This document shows, in pieces, positions 42,029 to 50,551 of a DNA stretch of 64,000 nt (position 1 is the first letter of the stretch; every line of letters starts with the position of its first letter). The notes below the pieces were generated by a model that worked only from the letters and a program-made list of their open reading frames with translations, had not been told where the DNA came from and ran no database searches. The stretch is from Kribbella sp. CA-293567 (lineage in GTDB: Bacteria; Actinomycetota; Actinomycetes; Propionibacteriales; Kribbellaceae), in assembly GCF_027627575.1 (NCBI RefSeq), contig NZ_CP114065.1:4216001-4280000 (forward strand), written 5' to 3'. The position numbers and the translations under genes are program-made.

Positions 42029-42979
42029 TCACCAGCCCAGACCGGACACCCCGCCGATTCGTGACAACTGCGCTTCGGCCCGGGCGAGTTTGTCCGGATT
42101 CAGCGCGAGTTCGAGGCTGCTGACCTGCTCGCCGTCGAAGCCGAGGAAGATCACCGCGCGCAGACCTTCGGGGCCGACGGCAACGAGCACGGGCTCGCCG
42201 TTCGCCTGGCCGAAGTACGGCGTGATCCCGGCGCCGAACCGTTCCAGTACGCCGATCAGATAGCGCGCGACGCGCTCGCGACCCAGCACCGGCCTGCGAG
42301 CCGCGTTGACCTTGCCGCCACCGTCGGCCCGGGAGACCACGTCGGCGGCCAGCATCGACTCGAGTCCGGCCAGGTCGCCCAGCTGAGCGGCCGCGAGGAA
42401 GCGCTCGACCAGCGTGCGCCAGTGACCGGGATCCACCCGTTCCGGCTGCCGACCGCGAACAGCCTGATCCGGCTCGGGGTCCGGCCGGTCGGCCGCAACG
42501 CGCTTCCGGGCCCGGGCGTGGAGCTGGCGCGCGTTGGCCTCCGTCGTACCGATCAGCTCGGCGACCTCACGATGCGAGTACGCGAACGCCTCACGCAGCA
42601 CGTACGCCGCCCGCTCGGCCGGGCTGAGCTTCTCGAGCACCGTCAGCAACGCGAACGAGACCGACTCCCGCTGCGCGACCTCGTCGAGCGGCCCGAGGTC
42701 GTCGAGGCCCGCACCGGTGAGAACCGGCTCGGGCAGCCACTCACCGACGTACGTCTCCCGCCGCGACCGGGCCGAGGTCAGCTGGTTGAGACAGAGGTTG
42801 GTGACGGTCTTCGCGAGGAAGGCCGCGGGCTCCCGGACAGCGCGATGGTCGACCGACTGCCACCGCAACCACGCATCCTGCAACACCTCGTCAGCCTCGG
42901 CCGCGGACCCGAGCAGCCGATAGGCGATCCCGAACATCCGCCCCCGCTGCTGCTGGAACACCTCCAGCTGTTCACTCAC
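42029..42979 (-). CDS. sigJ: ECF RNA polymerase sigma factor, SigJ (ECF41-like) type
   Basis: 316 aa. Sigma region 2 (about 8-75: FGIAYRLLGSAAEADEVLQDAW) and region 4 (about 115-165: LSPAERAAYVLREAFAYSH, VAELIGTTEANARQLHARAR) are followed by a C-terminal SnoaL-like domain (about 185-316) that in this group modulates activity and replaces an anti-sigma factor. GTG 42979 gives the start SEQLEVFQQQRGRMFGIAYR. First gene of the sigJ-NmrA-4TM unit, which is its likely target. Confidence 0.93.
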   Translation of the reverse strand: MSEQLEVFQQQRGRMFGIAYRLLGSAAEADEVLQDAWLRWQSVDHRAVREPAAFLAKTVTNLCLNQLTSARSRRETYVGEWLPEPVLTGAGLDDLGPLDEVAQRESVSFALLTVLEKLSPAERAAYVLREAFAYSHREVAELIGTTEANARQLHARARKRVAADRPDPEPDQAVRGRQPERVDPGHWRTLVERFLAAAQLGDLAGLESMLAADVVSRADGGGKVNAARRPVLGRERVARYLIGVLERFGAGITPYFGQANGEPVLVAVGPEGLRAVIFLGFDGEQVSSLELALNPDKLARAEAQLSRIGGVSGLGW

Positions 42980-43048
42980 CCACCCATCCTCACAGATCCA
43001 CCAACCGGCCTTCGACCAGGCTGTACCTCGCGTTGGTACCGTGCGGTC

Positions 43049-44521
43049 GTGACTGATGCCGGCATCACCTCGCTCGAAGGCAGCCTCGCCCACCTCGCAA
43101 CGCTCGCCGCGGATGATCGCGACGGCCACAAGGCGGTGTCGGAGGCATGGGGCCTGCTCGTCAAGGCGGATCGCGGCAACCTCACCCGCTTGTACGACCT
43201 GTACTTCGCCAGCGTCGCGCGGCTGCTCGGCCGGCCGGCGCCGGAGTCGGCTCTGGAGGGGCTCGACGCCTACCGCTTCATCCTGACGTTCGCGACCGGA
43301 CGCTACCTCGGTGCGGCCCGGCGAGATGCCTGGAACCTGTTGCAGCAGCGCCACTCCGAGCATCGCGCGCTCATCGAAGCAGCGCAGCAGCATCCCGACG
43401 ACCGCTTCACCCAGACTCCGATGCGCCTCGACACCGGCACCTGGGGTGACATCGCGGGCGCCATGCTGGAGCTCTACAGCTGGCACGCCTCCTACACCGG
43501 GGAGACCGAGCAGTACCAAGCCGAGATCGCGGGCCTCGTACCAGCACACTTCCGGGCCTTTCCGGCGCAGGATCGGTTCGTGCTCCTGAGGTTGCTCGCG
43601 GCTCATCCTGAGGTGGTGCGCGAGACCGGTGAGCTGATCCGCTTCTACCTCATCGATCGCGGCCAGGCCGACGGCGGGCCGATGAAGAGCCTCGCACTCG
43701 ACATGCTCGGATTCTCCGCGCGCAAGGGTGCTGTCCTGCACACACGCAGCGCGGAGATCTTCGCCCAGGTACTACGCGATGTCGGCGAGTGGCCGGAGGC
43801 GACGACGAGTGCGTTCGTCGAAAGGTTTGTCTACTACCCACTGAGAATCGAGGACGTCACCCAGGCCGATGCCGCCGAGGCGGAGCGTCGAACGGCCGCA
43901 GTGCAGCGGATCGCCGTCTCACCCAGCACGCGCAAGACCCTCACCACCGCGGCGCGGCAGCTTCCCGAGGCCCAAGGCGCGCGAGTCAAGGCGCTCCTGG
44001 AGGAGGCGGCCGACTATCGATCACGCCCCAAGCGCTTCCCCCTGCCGGCTCCCCGGGAGAACCGGTTCAAGGACTTCGGTCTCAAGCTCCTGGTGATCGA
44101 GGAACTCATGTATCGGCAGCGCGTGCTCGAACCCCGCTTCGACGTCCATGAGTTCGCGCAGGAGTACGACAAGCGCGAGATCTCGGTCGAGCAGGACGGC
44201 TACGCGATCATCCCCGAGGTTCAGCGCTATTTCCGCAATCTCGCCATCCCCGACGAGCTGCTGGCCCGGGTCGAGACGTTGCATCAGTCGAGCGGGCTGG
44301 ACGGCGGTTCAGAGTTCTTCAGGCACCTGTTCCCGTTCTGGGATCCGGGCAGCGGCGACGAGGCGATCCCGGTGACCACCAAGGCCGTCGCCGACCTGGA
44401 TCTGCTGCCCAACCTCACCCGGATCAGCGGCCTGGAGAACAGCGAACCCAGCACGAAACTCCGCAAGATCCTCACCACCCGCGGTATCGAACTCACCCCC
44501 GAAGACCCCACTGCCCCCTAG
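43049..44521 (+). CDS. Large protein with C-terminal DUF6892-like domain
   Basis: 490 aa from GTG 43049; TACCGT lies 6 nt upstream, so probably leaderless. The N-terminal 300 aa are predicted all-helical (LATLAADDRDGHKAVSEAWG, YRFILTFATGRYLGAARRDAW) and resemble nothing I know. From about 335 the sequence NRFKDFGLKLLVIEELMYRQ through FDVHEFAQEYDKREIS to LDLLPNLTRISGLEN matches my recollection of DUF6892, a domain mostly met in Firmicutes. No signal peptide or membrane helix. Divergent from sigJ with a 69-bp gap, so a sigJ connection is possible. Confidence 0.72.
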   Translation: MTDAGITSLEGSLAHLATLAADDRDGHKAVSEAWGLLVKADRGNLTRLYDLYFASVARLLGRPAPESALEGLDAYRFILTFATGRYLGAARRDAWNLLQQRHSEHRALIEAAQQHPDDRFTQTPMRLDTGTWGDIAGAMLELYSWHASYTGETEQYQAEIAGLVPAHFRAFPAQDRFVLLRLLAAHPEVVRETGELIRFYLIDRGQADGGPMKSLALDMLGFSARKGAVLHTRSAEIFAQVLRDVGEWPEATTSAFVERFVYYPLRIEDVTQADAAEAERRTAAVQRIAVSPSTRKTLTTAARQLPEAQGARVKALLEEAADYRSRPKRFPLPAPRENRFKDFGLKLLVIEELMYRQRVLEPRFDVHEFAQEYDKREISVEQDGYAIIPEVQRYFRNLAIPDELLARVETLHQSSGLDGGSEFFRHLFPFWDPGSGDEAIPVTTKAVADLDLLPNLTRISGLENSEPSTKLRKILTTRGIELTPEDPTAP

Positions 44522-44558
44522 TCCGCCGTACGCCGGCTTGTGCACGGGCCAGGTGGGG

Positions 44559-45122
44559 CTACTTGAAGGCTTCCGCGGCGCGTTGGAGGGTGCTGAAGTA
44601 CTTCGTCCACCCGGCTTCGTCCAGTACGTCGGCATCCGGCCCGCCGGTGCCGTCGATGAGTTCGCGGATGATGTCGGCGTGGCCGGAGTGGTGGGCCGTC
44701 TCGCCGACCATCCGGATCAGCAGGACACCGAGGGTGGTGGCGCGGCGGTCCTCGGGCCAGTGCGCGACCGAGCCGGGCGCATCGAGGTCGAGCGTCGTGA
44801 TGGTCTCGTCGGCGAAGGCGCAGGCGCGCTGGTACAGGCCGATCAGGTACTCGCTGGACTCCGACGGCAGCGCCCACATGTCGGCGCCCTCCCAGATCGT
44901 CTCGTCCTCGACCCAGGCGAGCTTCTCCGGCGGGAGCCGCCCGAAGCACTCGCCGAGATAGCTGTACTCCAACCCGGCCAGGTGCTTGACCAGGCCGAGC
45001 AGGTTGGTGGCCGAGGGCACCAGCGGCCGGCGCCGATCGTATTCGCTCAGGCCGTCGAGCTTGGCCAGCATCACGGCGCGCGACTGCTGCAGCTGCCGAT
45101 GTAGTTCTGCTTTGAGGTCCAC
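44559..45122 (-). CDS. DinB/DUF664 family protein
   Basis: 187 aa. The helical bundle has LLGLVKHLAGLEYSYLGECFG and the C-terminal GETAHHSGHADIIRELIDG, whose His residues are the expected metal ligands. GTG 45122 is 7 nt after TAGCGT on the minus strand, a leaderless arrangement. Probable thiol-dependent enzyme, substrate unknown. Separated by 15 bp from cobQ but with its own promoter. Confidence 0.86.
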   Translation of the reverse strand: MDLKAELHRQLQQSRAVMLAKLDGLSEYDRRRPLVPSATNLLGLVKHLAGLEYSYLGECFGRLPPEKLAWVEDETIWEGADMWALPSESSEYLIGLYQRACAFADETITTLDLDAPGSVAHWPEDRRATTLGVLLIRMVGETAHHSGHADIIRELIDGTGGPDADVLDEAGWTKYFSTLQRAAEAFK

Positions 45123-45137
45123 CCGGCAGACGCTAGA

Positions 45138-46610
45138 TCAGGGCGTCGACAGTTTCGGCGCACCCGGCGGGACGAACGGCACCTCGGCGCCGGCCCCCGC
45201 CTCGATCAGGCTCAGCAGCGCCGCGGTGTCGAGGTGCTCGTCGATGGCGTCGGCGAGCAGCTCCAACCGCGCCTCCCGCTGAGCCGCGAAGGACACCGTC
45301 CCGTCGGGAGCAGGCTTTCCGGTCAGCGCCGCGATCTCGCTCAGGAAGGCCTGTCTGGCCACGTCGTCGTCGAACAGCCCGTGCCAGATCGTCCCCCAGA
45401 CCACCCCGGCGCGGCACCCACCCGGAAACTCCGCCGCCGTCCCGGTCACGCTCACCACCCCGTGATGAATCTCGTACGCCGTCGGCGCCGGCCGGGCCAG
45501 CACCTTCGCCACCTGGAACTCAGTTGCTATTGGCAACAATTCCAGCCCGGTGGCCGACCCGCCACCCTCGACCCCCGCCGGGTCCGAGATCGCTCCACCG
45601 AGCAACTGGTATCCACCGCAGATCCCCAGCACCGGCCGCCCGGCAGCCACTCGGGCGGAGACCGCGTCGGCCAGACCGGTCGAGCGAAGCCAGGCGAGGT
45701 CCGCGGTGGTCGCGCGCGAGCCCGGCAGCACGACCAGATCGGCATCCCGGACCTCGGCCGGGCTCGCGGTGAAGAAGACACTCGTGGTCGGCTCGATGGC
45801 GAGCGCGTCGAGATCGGTGAAGTTGCTGATCCGCGGGAACCGCACCACGGCGATGGTCAGCACCGACGAGTCCTCCGACAGGCGGCGAGCCGGTACGTCG
45901 AGCGCGTCCTCCGAATCGAGCCACAGCCCCGGCAGCCACGGCAGTACGCCGTACGTCGGCCGCCCGGTCACGGCGCCGAGCATGTCGATCCCGGGCTGTA
46001 GCAAGGACACGTCGCCGCGGAACTTGTTGATCACGAACCCGCTGATCAGCCGTTGATCGGCAGCGTCGAGCAGCGCGACGGTGCCGAACATCGACGCGAA
46101 CACTCCACCGCGGTCGATGTCACCGACCACCACCACCGGCGACCGGGTGTGCTGGGCGAGCCCCATGTTCACGTAGTCCGACTGCCGCAGGTTGATCTCG
46201 GTCGGGCTGCCGGCGCCCTCGCTGATCACCACGTCGTAGCGGGCGGCCAGGTCGTCGTACGCCGCGAAAGCCGCCTTGGCCAGCTCGGCGCGTTCGGTCA
46301 GGAACCCGCGGGCGGTGAGCTCACCCCACGGCTCCCCCATCAGCACGACGTGGCTCCGGCGGTCGCTGCCGGGCTTGAGCAGCACCGGGTTCATCGCGGC
46401 CTCCGGTTCGGCGCCGGCCGCGACCGCCTGGATCCACTGGGCGCGACCGATCTCGGCCCCGTCGGCGCAGACCATCGAGTTGTTCGACATGTTCTGCGCC
46501 TTGTACGGCGCGACCCGGATCCCCTGCCGCGCGAGCCAGCGGCACAGCCCGGTCACGACAGTCGTCTTGCCCGCGTCGGACGTCGTACCGGCCACCAGGA
46601 GAGAACCCAC
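45138..46610 (-). CDS. cobQ: Cobyric acid synthase
   Basis: 490 aa. N-terminal dethiobiotin-synthetase-like ATPase (LLVAGTTSDAGKTTVVTGL, APYKAQNMSNNS) and C-terminal triad-type glutamine amidotransferase (LGICGGYQLLGG with nucleophile Cys, and a late His in YEIHHGVV). It amidates four carboxylates of adenosylcobyrinate a,c-diamide. GTG 46610. It follows the MFS gene by 19 bp, apart from the cobT-cobA cluster at 26-28 kb. Confidence 0.95.
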   Translation of the reverse strand: MGSLLVAGTTSDAGKTTVVTGLCRWLARQGIRVAPYKAQNMSNNSMVCADGAEIGRAQWIQAVAAGAEPEAAMNPVLLKPGSDRRSHVVLMGEPWGELTARGFLTERAELAKAAFAAYDDLAARYDVVISEGAGSPTEINLRQSDYVNMGLAQHTRSPVVVVGDIDRGGVFASMFGTVALLDAADQRLISGFVINKFRGDVSLLQPGIDMLGAVTGRPTYGVLPWLPGLWLDSEDALDVPARRLSEDSSVLTIAVVRFPRISNFTDLDALAIEPTTSVFFTASPAEVRDADLVVLPGSRATTADLAWLRSTGLADAVSARVAAGRPVLGICGGYQLLGGAISDPAGVEGGGSATGLELLPIATEFQVAKVLARPAPTAYEIHHGVVSVTGTAAEFPGGCRAGVVWGTIWHGLFDDDVARQAFLSEIAALTGKPAPDGTVSFAAQREARLELLADAIDEHLDTAALLSLIEAGAGAEVPFVPPGAPKLSTP

Positions 46611-46629
46611 GAGGTGATCCTAGTGAAGG

Positions 46630-48237
46630 TCAGCGGTCCTCCCTGCCAGGCGGCGGCTCCGGGTCCTCCGGACGAGGCTGCTCCGGCTCCGGCAGAACCG
46701 GAGTGATCCGGCGCCCTTGCGCATCGGTGCTCGGCAGCCGCGGCGCGGTCCCCTGGAAGCGGGTCGCCGAAGCGCGCTCCCGGGCCGACAGCGGCTTCGC
46801 CACGTTCTCCAGCGACTGACCTTCGGCATCGACGCCGAAGAACCAGGCGATCAGACCACCGATCAGCATCACCACGGCACCGAGGACGTAGCCCACGGCC
46901 AGCGGACCGCGCGCCGGGTTCTCCCCTTCGCCGATCAGCGAGGTGAACAGGAACGGCGCGACCACACCACCGGTCAGCTGCGAGATCGCGAAGAAGAACG
47001 AGATCGCCTGACCACGCAGCTCGATCGGGAAGATCTCGCTCACGGTCAGGTACGCCGACGACGCGCCCGCCGAGGCGAAGAAGAAGACCACGCACCACAA
47101 CGCGGTCAGGCCGAACGCGCTCAGCGCGCCGGCGTTGAACAGCAGCGCGGTGACGAACAGCACCACGGCCGAGGTGGCGTAGGTGCCGAGGATCATCTTG
47201 CGCCGGCCGATGGTGTCGAAGAAGTGCCCGAGCAGCAGCGGCCCGGCCAGGTTGCCGATCGCGAACGGGAAGAAATACAGGGCGATACCGGAGTCGTCCA
47301 GGCCGTAGTACGACTTCAGCACCAGGGCGTAGGTGAAGAAGATCGCGTTGTAGAGAAAGGCCTGGGTGACCATCATCGAGAAGCCGAGGAACGACCGGCT
47401 CCGGTAGTCGCGCAGCATCACCCGGGCGATCTCGCGATACGTCACCGGCGGGTAGTCGACGACGTTGATCGCCTCGTCGTCGGTCACCTCGCGCAGCTCG
47501 CCGCCCTGCTCGCGCACCTTGCGCTCGATCTCGTCGACGGTCCGCTCGGCCTCCTCGACCCGGCCGTGCGTCATCAGCCAGCGCGGGCTCTCGGGGATGT
47601 GCCGGCGCAGGTAGATGATCACCAGGCCCATCACCGGCCCGACCAGGAAGCACAGCCGCCAGCCCCACTCGATCGGCACCAGGTCCTGGTCGAGGAAGAC
47701 CAGCCCGACCGCCGAACCGATCAGGGCACCGCCCCAGTAGGTCCCGTTCACGCCGATGTCGACCCGGCCACGGTACTTCGACGGGATCAGCTCGTCGATC
47801 GCGGAGTTGATCGCGGCGTACTCGCCGCCGATTCCCATCCCGGCCACGAACCGGCACAGCGCCAGTGACCAGAAGTCCCAGGTCAGCCCGGCCGCGCCGG
47901 ACGCGGCCAGATAGACGACCAGCGTGATGATGAACAGGTTCTTGCGGCCGAACCGGTCGGTCATCCGCCCGAAGAACAGCGCTCCGACCACTTCACCGGC
48001 CAGGTAGATGGAGGCGAGCAGGCCGATCTGCTGGGTGCTCAGACCGAGCGTCGCGCCTTCCTTCAGGGTGTTGCCGACCAGGGAGACGAGCTGGATCTCC
48101 AAGCCGTCGAGGATCCAGGAGACGCCGAGCCCGACGACGATCATCCAGTGGAACCGCGTCCACGGCAATCGGTCCATCCGGGCCGGTACCAGGCTCGGTA
48201 TCGCCTTGCCCTCGTCCAACGCGTGCTCGCTGCTCAT
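46630..48237 (-). CDS. MFS transporter
   Basis: 535 aa with 12 membrane helices. Motif A is FFGRMTDRFGRKNLF between helices 2 and 3, and RFVAGMGIGGEYAAINSAIDE is the helix-4/5 region typical of the sugar/metabolite:H+ symporter group. A long hydrophilic Pro-rich C-terminal tail (about 55 aa, ending PEPEQPRPEDPEPPPGRED) is unusual. Substrate unknown; operon position before cobQ is suggestive but not proof of a cobalamin-related role. ATG 48237 with GGAGGAG upstream. Confidence 0.92.
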   Translation of the reverse strand: MSSEHALDEGKAIPSLVPARMDRLPWTRFHWMIVVGLGVSWILDGLEIQLVSLVGNTLKEGATLGLSTQQIGLLASIYLAGEVVGALFFGRMTDRFGRKNLFIITLVVYLAASGAAGLTWDFWSLALCRFVAGMGIGGEYAAINSAIDELIPSKYRGRVDIGVNGTYWGGALIGSAVGLVFLDQDLVPIEWGWRLCFLVGPVMGLVIIYLRRHIPESPRWLMTHGRVEEAERTVDEIERKVREQGGELREVTDDEAINVVDYPPVTYREIARVMLRDYRSRSFLGFSMMVTQAFLYNAIFFTYALVLKSYYGLDDSGIALYFFPFAIGNLAGPLLLGHFFDTIGRRKMILGTYATSAVVLFVTALLFNAGALSAFGLTALWCVVFFFASAGASSAYLTVSEIFPIELRGQAISFFFAISQLTGGVVAPFLFTSLIGEGENPARGPLAVGYVLGAVVMLIGGLIAWFFGVDAEGQSLENVAKPLSARERASATRFQGTAPRLPSTDAQGRRITPVLPEPEQPRPEDPEPPPGREDR

Positions 48238-48350
48238 TCGCGCTCCTCCCGACCGGCTCGAGTTGGTCCGCAGCCCCGGGTACCCCGGCGGCTACCGAAT
48301 GAAAACGGCCGTCGCTCCGGGCCGTTCAGCGGCTGGATACAGTGGTCGGC

Positions 48351-48647
48351 ATGGAGAACGAGATCGCGATCACGGACGCCGCGGACGCCGACCGGTACGA
48401 GGCTCGCGATGCCACCGGCAACCTGATGGGCTTCGTCGACTACCAGCGTTCCGGCGAGGTGATCGCCTTCCGGCACGCCGAGACGCTGCCGGAGTTCCGG
48501 GGGCAGGGAGTGGCCGGGAGGATCGCGGCCAAGTCGCTCGACGACGCCCGCGCCGCCGGGCTGCGGGTTCGTCCCGCCTGCCCCTACTACCAGCAGTTCA
48601 TCGAGAAGCACCCCGAGTACGCCGACCTGGTGGACGAGCCCAAGTGA
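48351..48647 (+). CDS. Small GNAT-fold acetyltransferase, YjdJ/NATD1-like
   Basis: 98 aa from ATG 48351. The short form of the GNAT fold: YEARDATGNLMGFVDYQR, HAETLPEFRGQGVAGRIAAK (the RGQGVAG acetyl-CoA loop) and VRPACPYYQQFIEKHPEY at the end. TACAGT 7 nt upstream suggests leaderless translation. Coupled by a 4-bp GTGA overlap to the YbaK-like gene. Confidence 0.9.
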   Translation: MENEIAITDAADADRYEARDATGNLMGFVDYQRSGEVIAFRHAETLPEFRGQGVAGRIAAKSLDDARAAGLRVRPACPYYQQFIEKHPEYADLVDEPK

Positions 48648-49177
48648 CCGCGCCGGTGCTGGGCAGGCTCGAGTGGAAGCCGGCCGACGAGGTGCCCGAG
48701 CTGCTGGCCGAGCCGGTGCGCGCCGCGCTCGGCGAGGTGCCGGCCTGGGCTGTCGCGATCGATCCGGAGCTGGCGGACACGGCCGCGTTCTGCGCGGAGT
48801 ACGACGTGCCGATGGCCGCGTCGGCGAACTGCGTGATCGTCCACGGCAAGCGGGCCGGCGAGTCGACGTACGCCGCGGTGATGGTGCTCGCCACCCACCG
48901 GGCCGACGTGAACGGCGTCGTCCGCAAGCACCTGGGTGCCCGGAAGATCTCCTTCGCGGCGCAGGACGACGCCGTCGGTTCGACCGGGATGGAGTACGGC
49001 GGCATCACGCCGATCGGGCTGCCCGCGGCCTGGCCTGTGCTGGTGGACGACGCGGTGGCTCAGGCAGGGCTGGTCGTGATCGGGAGCGGCATCCGCGGCT
49101 CCAAGCTGCTGATCGACGGCGCCGAGCTCGCCAAGCTGCCGTCCGCCACGACGCTCGAACTGGGCACGCCCGGCTGA
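48644..49177 (+). CDS. YbaK/EbsC family aminoacyl-tRNA deacylase-like protein
   Basis: 177 aa from GTG 48644. The fold marks are ASANCVIVHGKRAGESTYAAVMV, DVNGVVRKHLGARKISFAAQDD and GMEYGGITPIGLP, where the conserved G-xx-P loop and Lys of the deacylase site lie. It may hydrolyse mischarged tRNA in trans. A characteristic N-terminal 40-aa extension precedes the domain. Confidence 0.88.
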   Translation: MTAPVLGRLEWKPADEVPELLAEPVRAALGEVPAWAVAIDPELADTAAFCAEYDVPMAASANCVIVHGKRAGESTYAAVMVLATHRADVNGVVRKHLGARKISFAAQDDAVGSTGMEYGGITPIGLPAAWPVLVDDAVAQAGLVVIGSGIRGSKLLIDGAELAKLPSATTLELGTPG

Positions 49178-49197
49178 ACTGCCGCTAACATGCTCGG

Positions 49198-50067
49198 GTG
49201 ACGGTGGCCGGTGGTGAGGGTGGGCCGACCGCGCTGCGCATCATGCTCGGTGGACATCTGCGGCGGATGCGGGAGGCGGCGGGGATCAGCCGCGCCGACG
49301 CCGGCTGGCAGATCCGTGCCTCGGAGTCGAAGGTCAGCCGGATGGAGCTCGGCCGGGTCGGGTTCAAGGAACGCGACGTGAACGACCTGCTCGACCTGTA
49401 CGCGATGAAGGACCCGCAGGAACGCGAGCGGCTGATGGAGCTGGCCCGGGCGGCGAACAACCCCGGCTGGTGGTCGCGGTACGGCGACGTGATGCCGAGC
49501 TGGTTCGGCAACTACGTCGGGCTCGAGGTCGCGGCCAAGCTGATCCGCACCTACGAAGTGCTCTTCGTGCCCGGCCTGCTGCAGACCGAGGACTACGCCC
49601 GCGCCGTCGTCCAGCTGGGCAAGGCCTATCTGCCGGCCGAGGAGATCGACCAGCGGGTGTCGCTCCGGGTGACCCGGCAGCAGATCCTCACCCGGCCGGA
49701 TCCGGCCCGGCTCTGGGTGGTGCTCGACGAGGCCGCGCTGCATCGTCCGGTCGGTGGCCGGGCGACGATGCGCGAGCAGATCGAACACCTGGTCAAGGCG
49801 GCGCAACAGCCCAACGTGACGCTGCAGATCATGCCGTTCAGCAGTGTGGGCTATCCGGGGGCGGGTGGCGCCTTCAGCATCCTGCGGTTCCCTGAGGGAG
49901 ACCTGCCGGACGTCGTCTACATCGAGCACGCGGCCAGCGCGCTGTACCTGGACAAGCTCGAGGACCTCGACGAGTACGCTGCGATCATGGAGGCCCTGAC
50001 GATCGCGGCGGCGCCGGTCGGCGCCACTCAGGATCTGCTCGCGGAAGCCCTCGAACGGATGACCTGA
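49198..50067 (+). CDS. HTH regulator with DUF5753 (Scr1-type)
   Basis: 289 aa. Cro/C1-type HTH (about 12-70: LGGHLRRMREAAGISRADAG, SESKVSRMELGRV) and a C-terminal DUF5753 sensor domain (LRTY-like LIRTYEVLFVPGLLQTEDYAR to VVYIEHAASALYLD). These actinobacterial regulators usually sit beside a small DUF397 gene; none is seen downstream, so this is an orphan. TAACAT (49186-49191) 6 nt before GTG 49198 indicates a leaderless mRNA. Confidence 0.92.
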   Translation: MTVAGGEGGPTALRIMLGGHLRRMREAAGISRADAGWQIRASESKVSRMELGRVGFKERDVNDLLDLYAMKDPQERERLMELARAANNPGWWSRYGDVMPSWFGNYVGLEVAAKLIRTYEVLFVPGLLQTEDYARAVVQLGKAYLPAEEIDQRVSLRVTRQQILTRPDPARLWVVLDEAALHRPVGGRATMREQIEHLVKAAQQPNVTLQIMPFSSVGYPGAGGAFSILRFPEGDLPDVVYIEHAASALYLDKLEDLDEYAAIMEALTIAAAPVGATQDLLAEALERMT

Positions 50068-50091
50068 GCGGCACCGGGCAGGTGCTGCTGA

Positions 50092-50523
50092 TCAGGCGAC
50101 CGACAGGTCGACCTTGATGTTGCCGCGGGTCGCGTTGGAGTACGGGCAGACCTGGTGCGCCTTGGCGACGAGCTGCTCGGCCGCCTCGCGGTCGAGCTTC
50201 GGCAGGCTGACGACCAACTCGACCTCGAGGCCGTAGCCGGCGCCGCCGTTGATCGGGCCGATGCCGACGGCAGCGGTCACCGTCGAGTCGGCGGTGTCCT
50301 GCTTGGTGACCCGGGCCACCGACTTCAGCGCGCTGTGGAAGCAGGACGCGTAACCGGCCGCGAACAGCTGCTCGGGGTTCGTGCCCTCGCCACTGCCGCC
50401 CATCTCCTTCGGCGGGGCGAGGGTGACGTCCAGCTTGCCGTCGTCACTGGCGGTGTGGCCCTGCCGCGCGCCTTCGGCGGTGGCGCGAGCGGTGTACAGA
50501 ACCTTCTCGACTGCGATGGTCAT
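50092..50523 (-). CDS. ohr: Organic hydroperoxide resistance protein, Ohr subfamily of OsmC
   Basis: 143 aa from ATG 50523. Both redox cysteines are present (GYASCFHSALKSVA and HQVCPYSNATRGN), with the family start VLYTARATAEGARQGH. It reduces organic peroxides in the cytoplasm using lipoyl or low-molecular-weight thiols. No MarR-type OhrR adjoins it; the quinone reductase gene lies 28 bp upstream on the same strand, so both may be driven from 51.5 kb. Confidence 0.94.
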   Translation of the reverse strand: MTIAVEKVLYTARATAEGARQGHTASDDGKLDVTLAPPKEMGGSGEGTNPEQLFAAGYASCFHSALKSVARVTKQDTADSTVTAAVGIGPINGGAGYGLEVELVVSLPKLDREAAEQLVAKAHQVCPYSNATRGNIKVDLSVA

Positions 50524-50551
50524 CTCTGTCTCCTGGAAGTGGTGGTTCGGT

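Noticed and set aside
42422..43048. N-terminal extension of the DUF6892-like protein by 209 codons
   Set aside because: It is antisense to sigJ; a leaderless promoter (TACCGT) places the start at GTG 43049.
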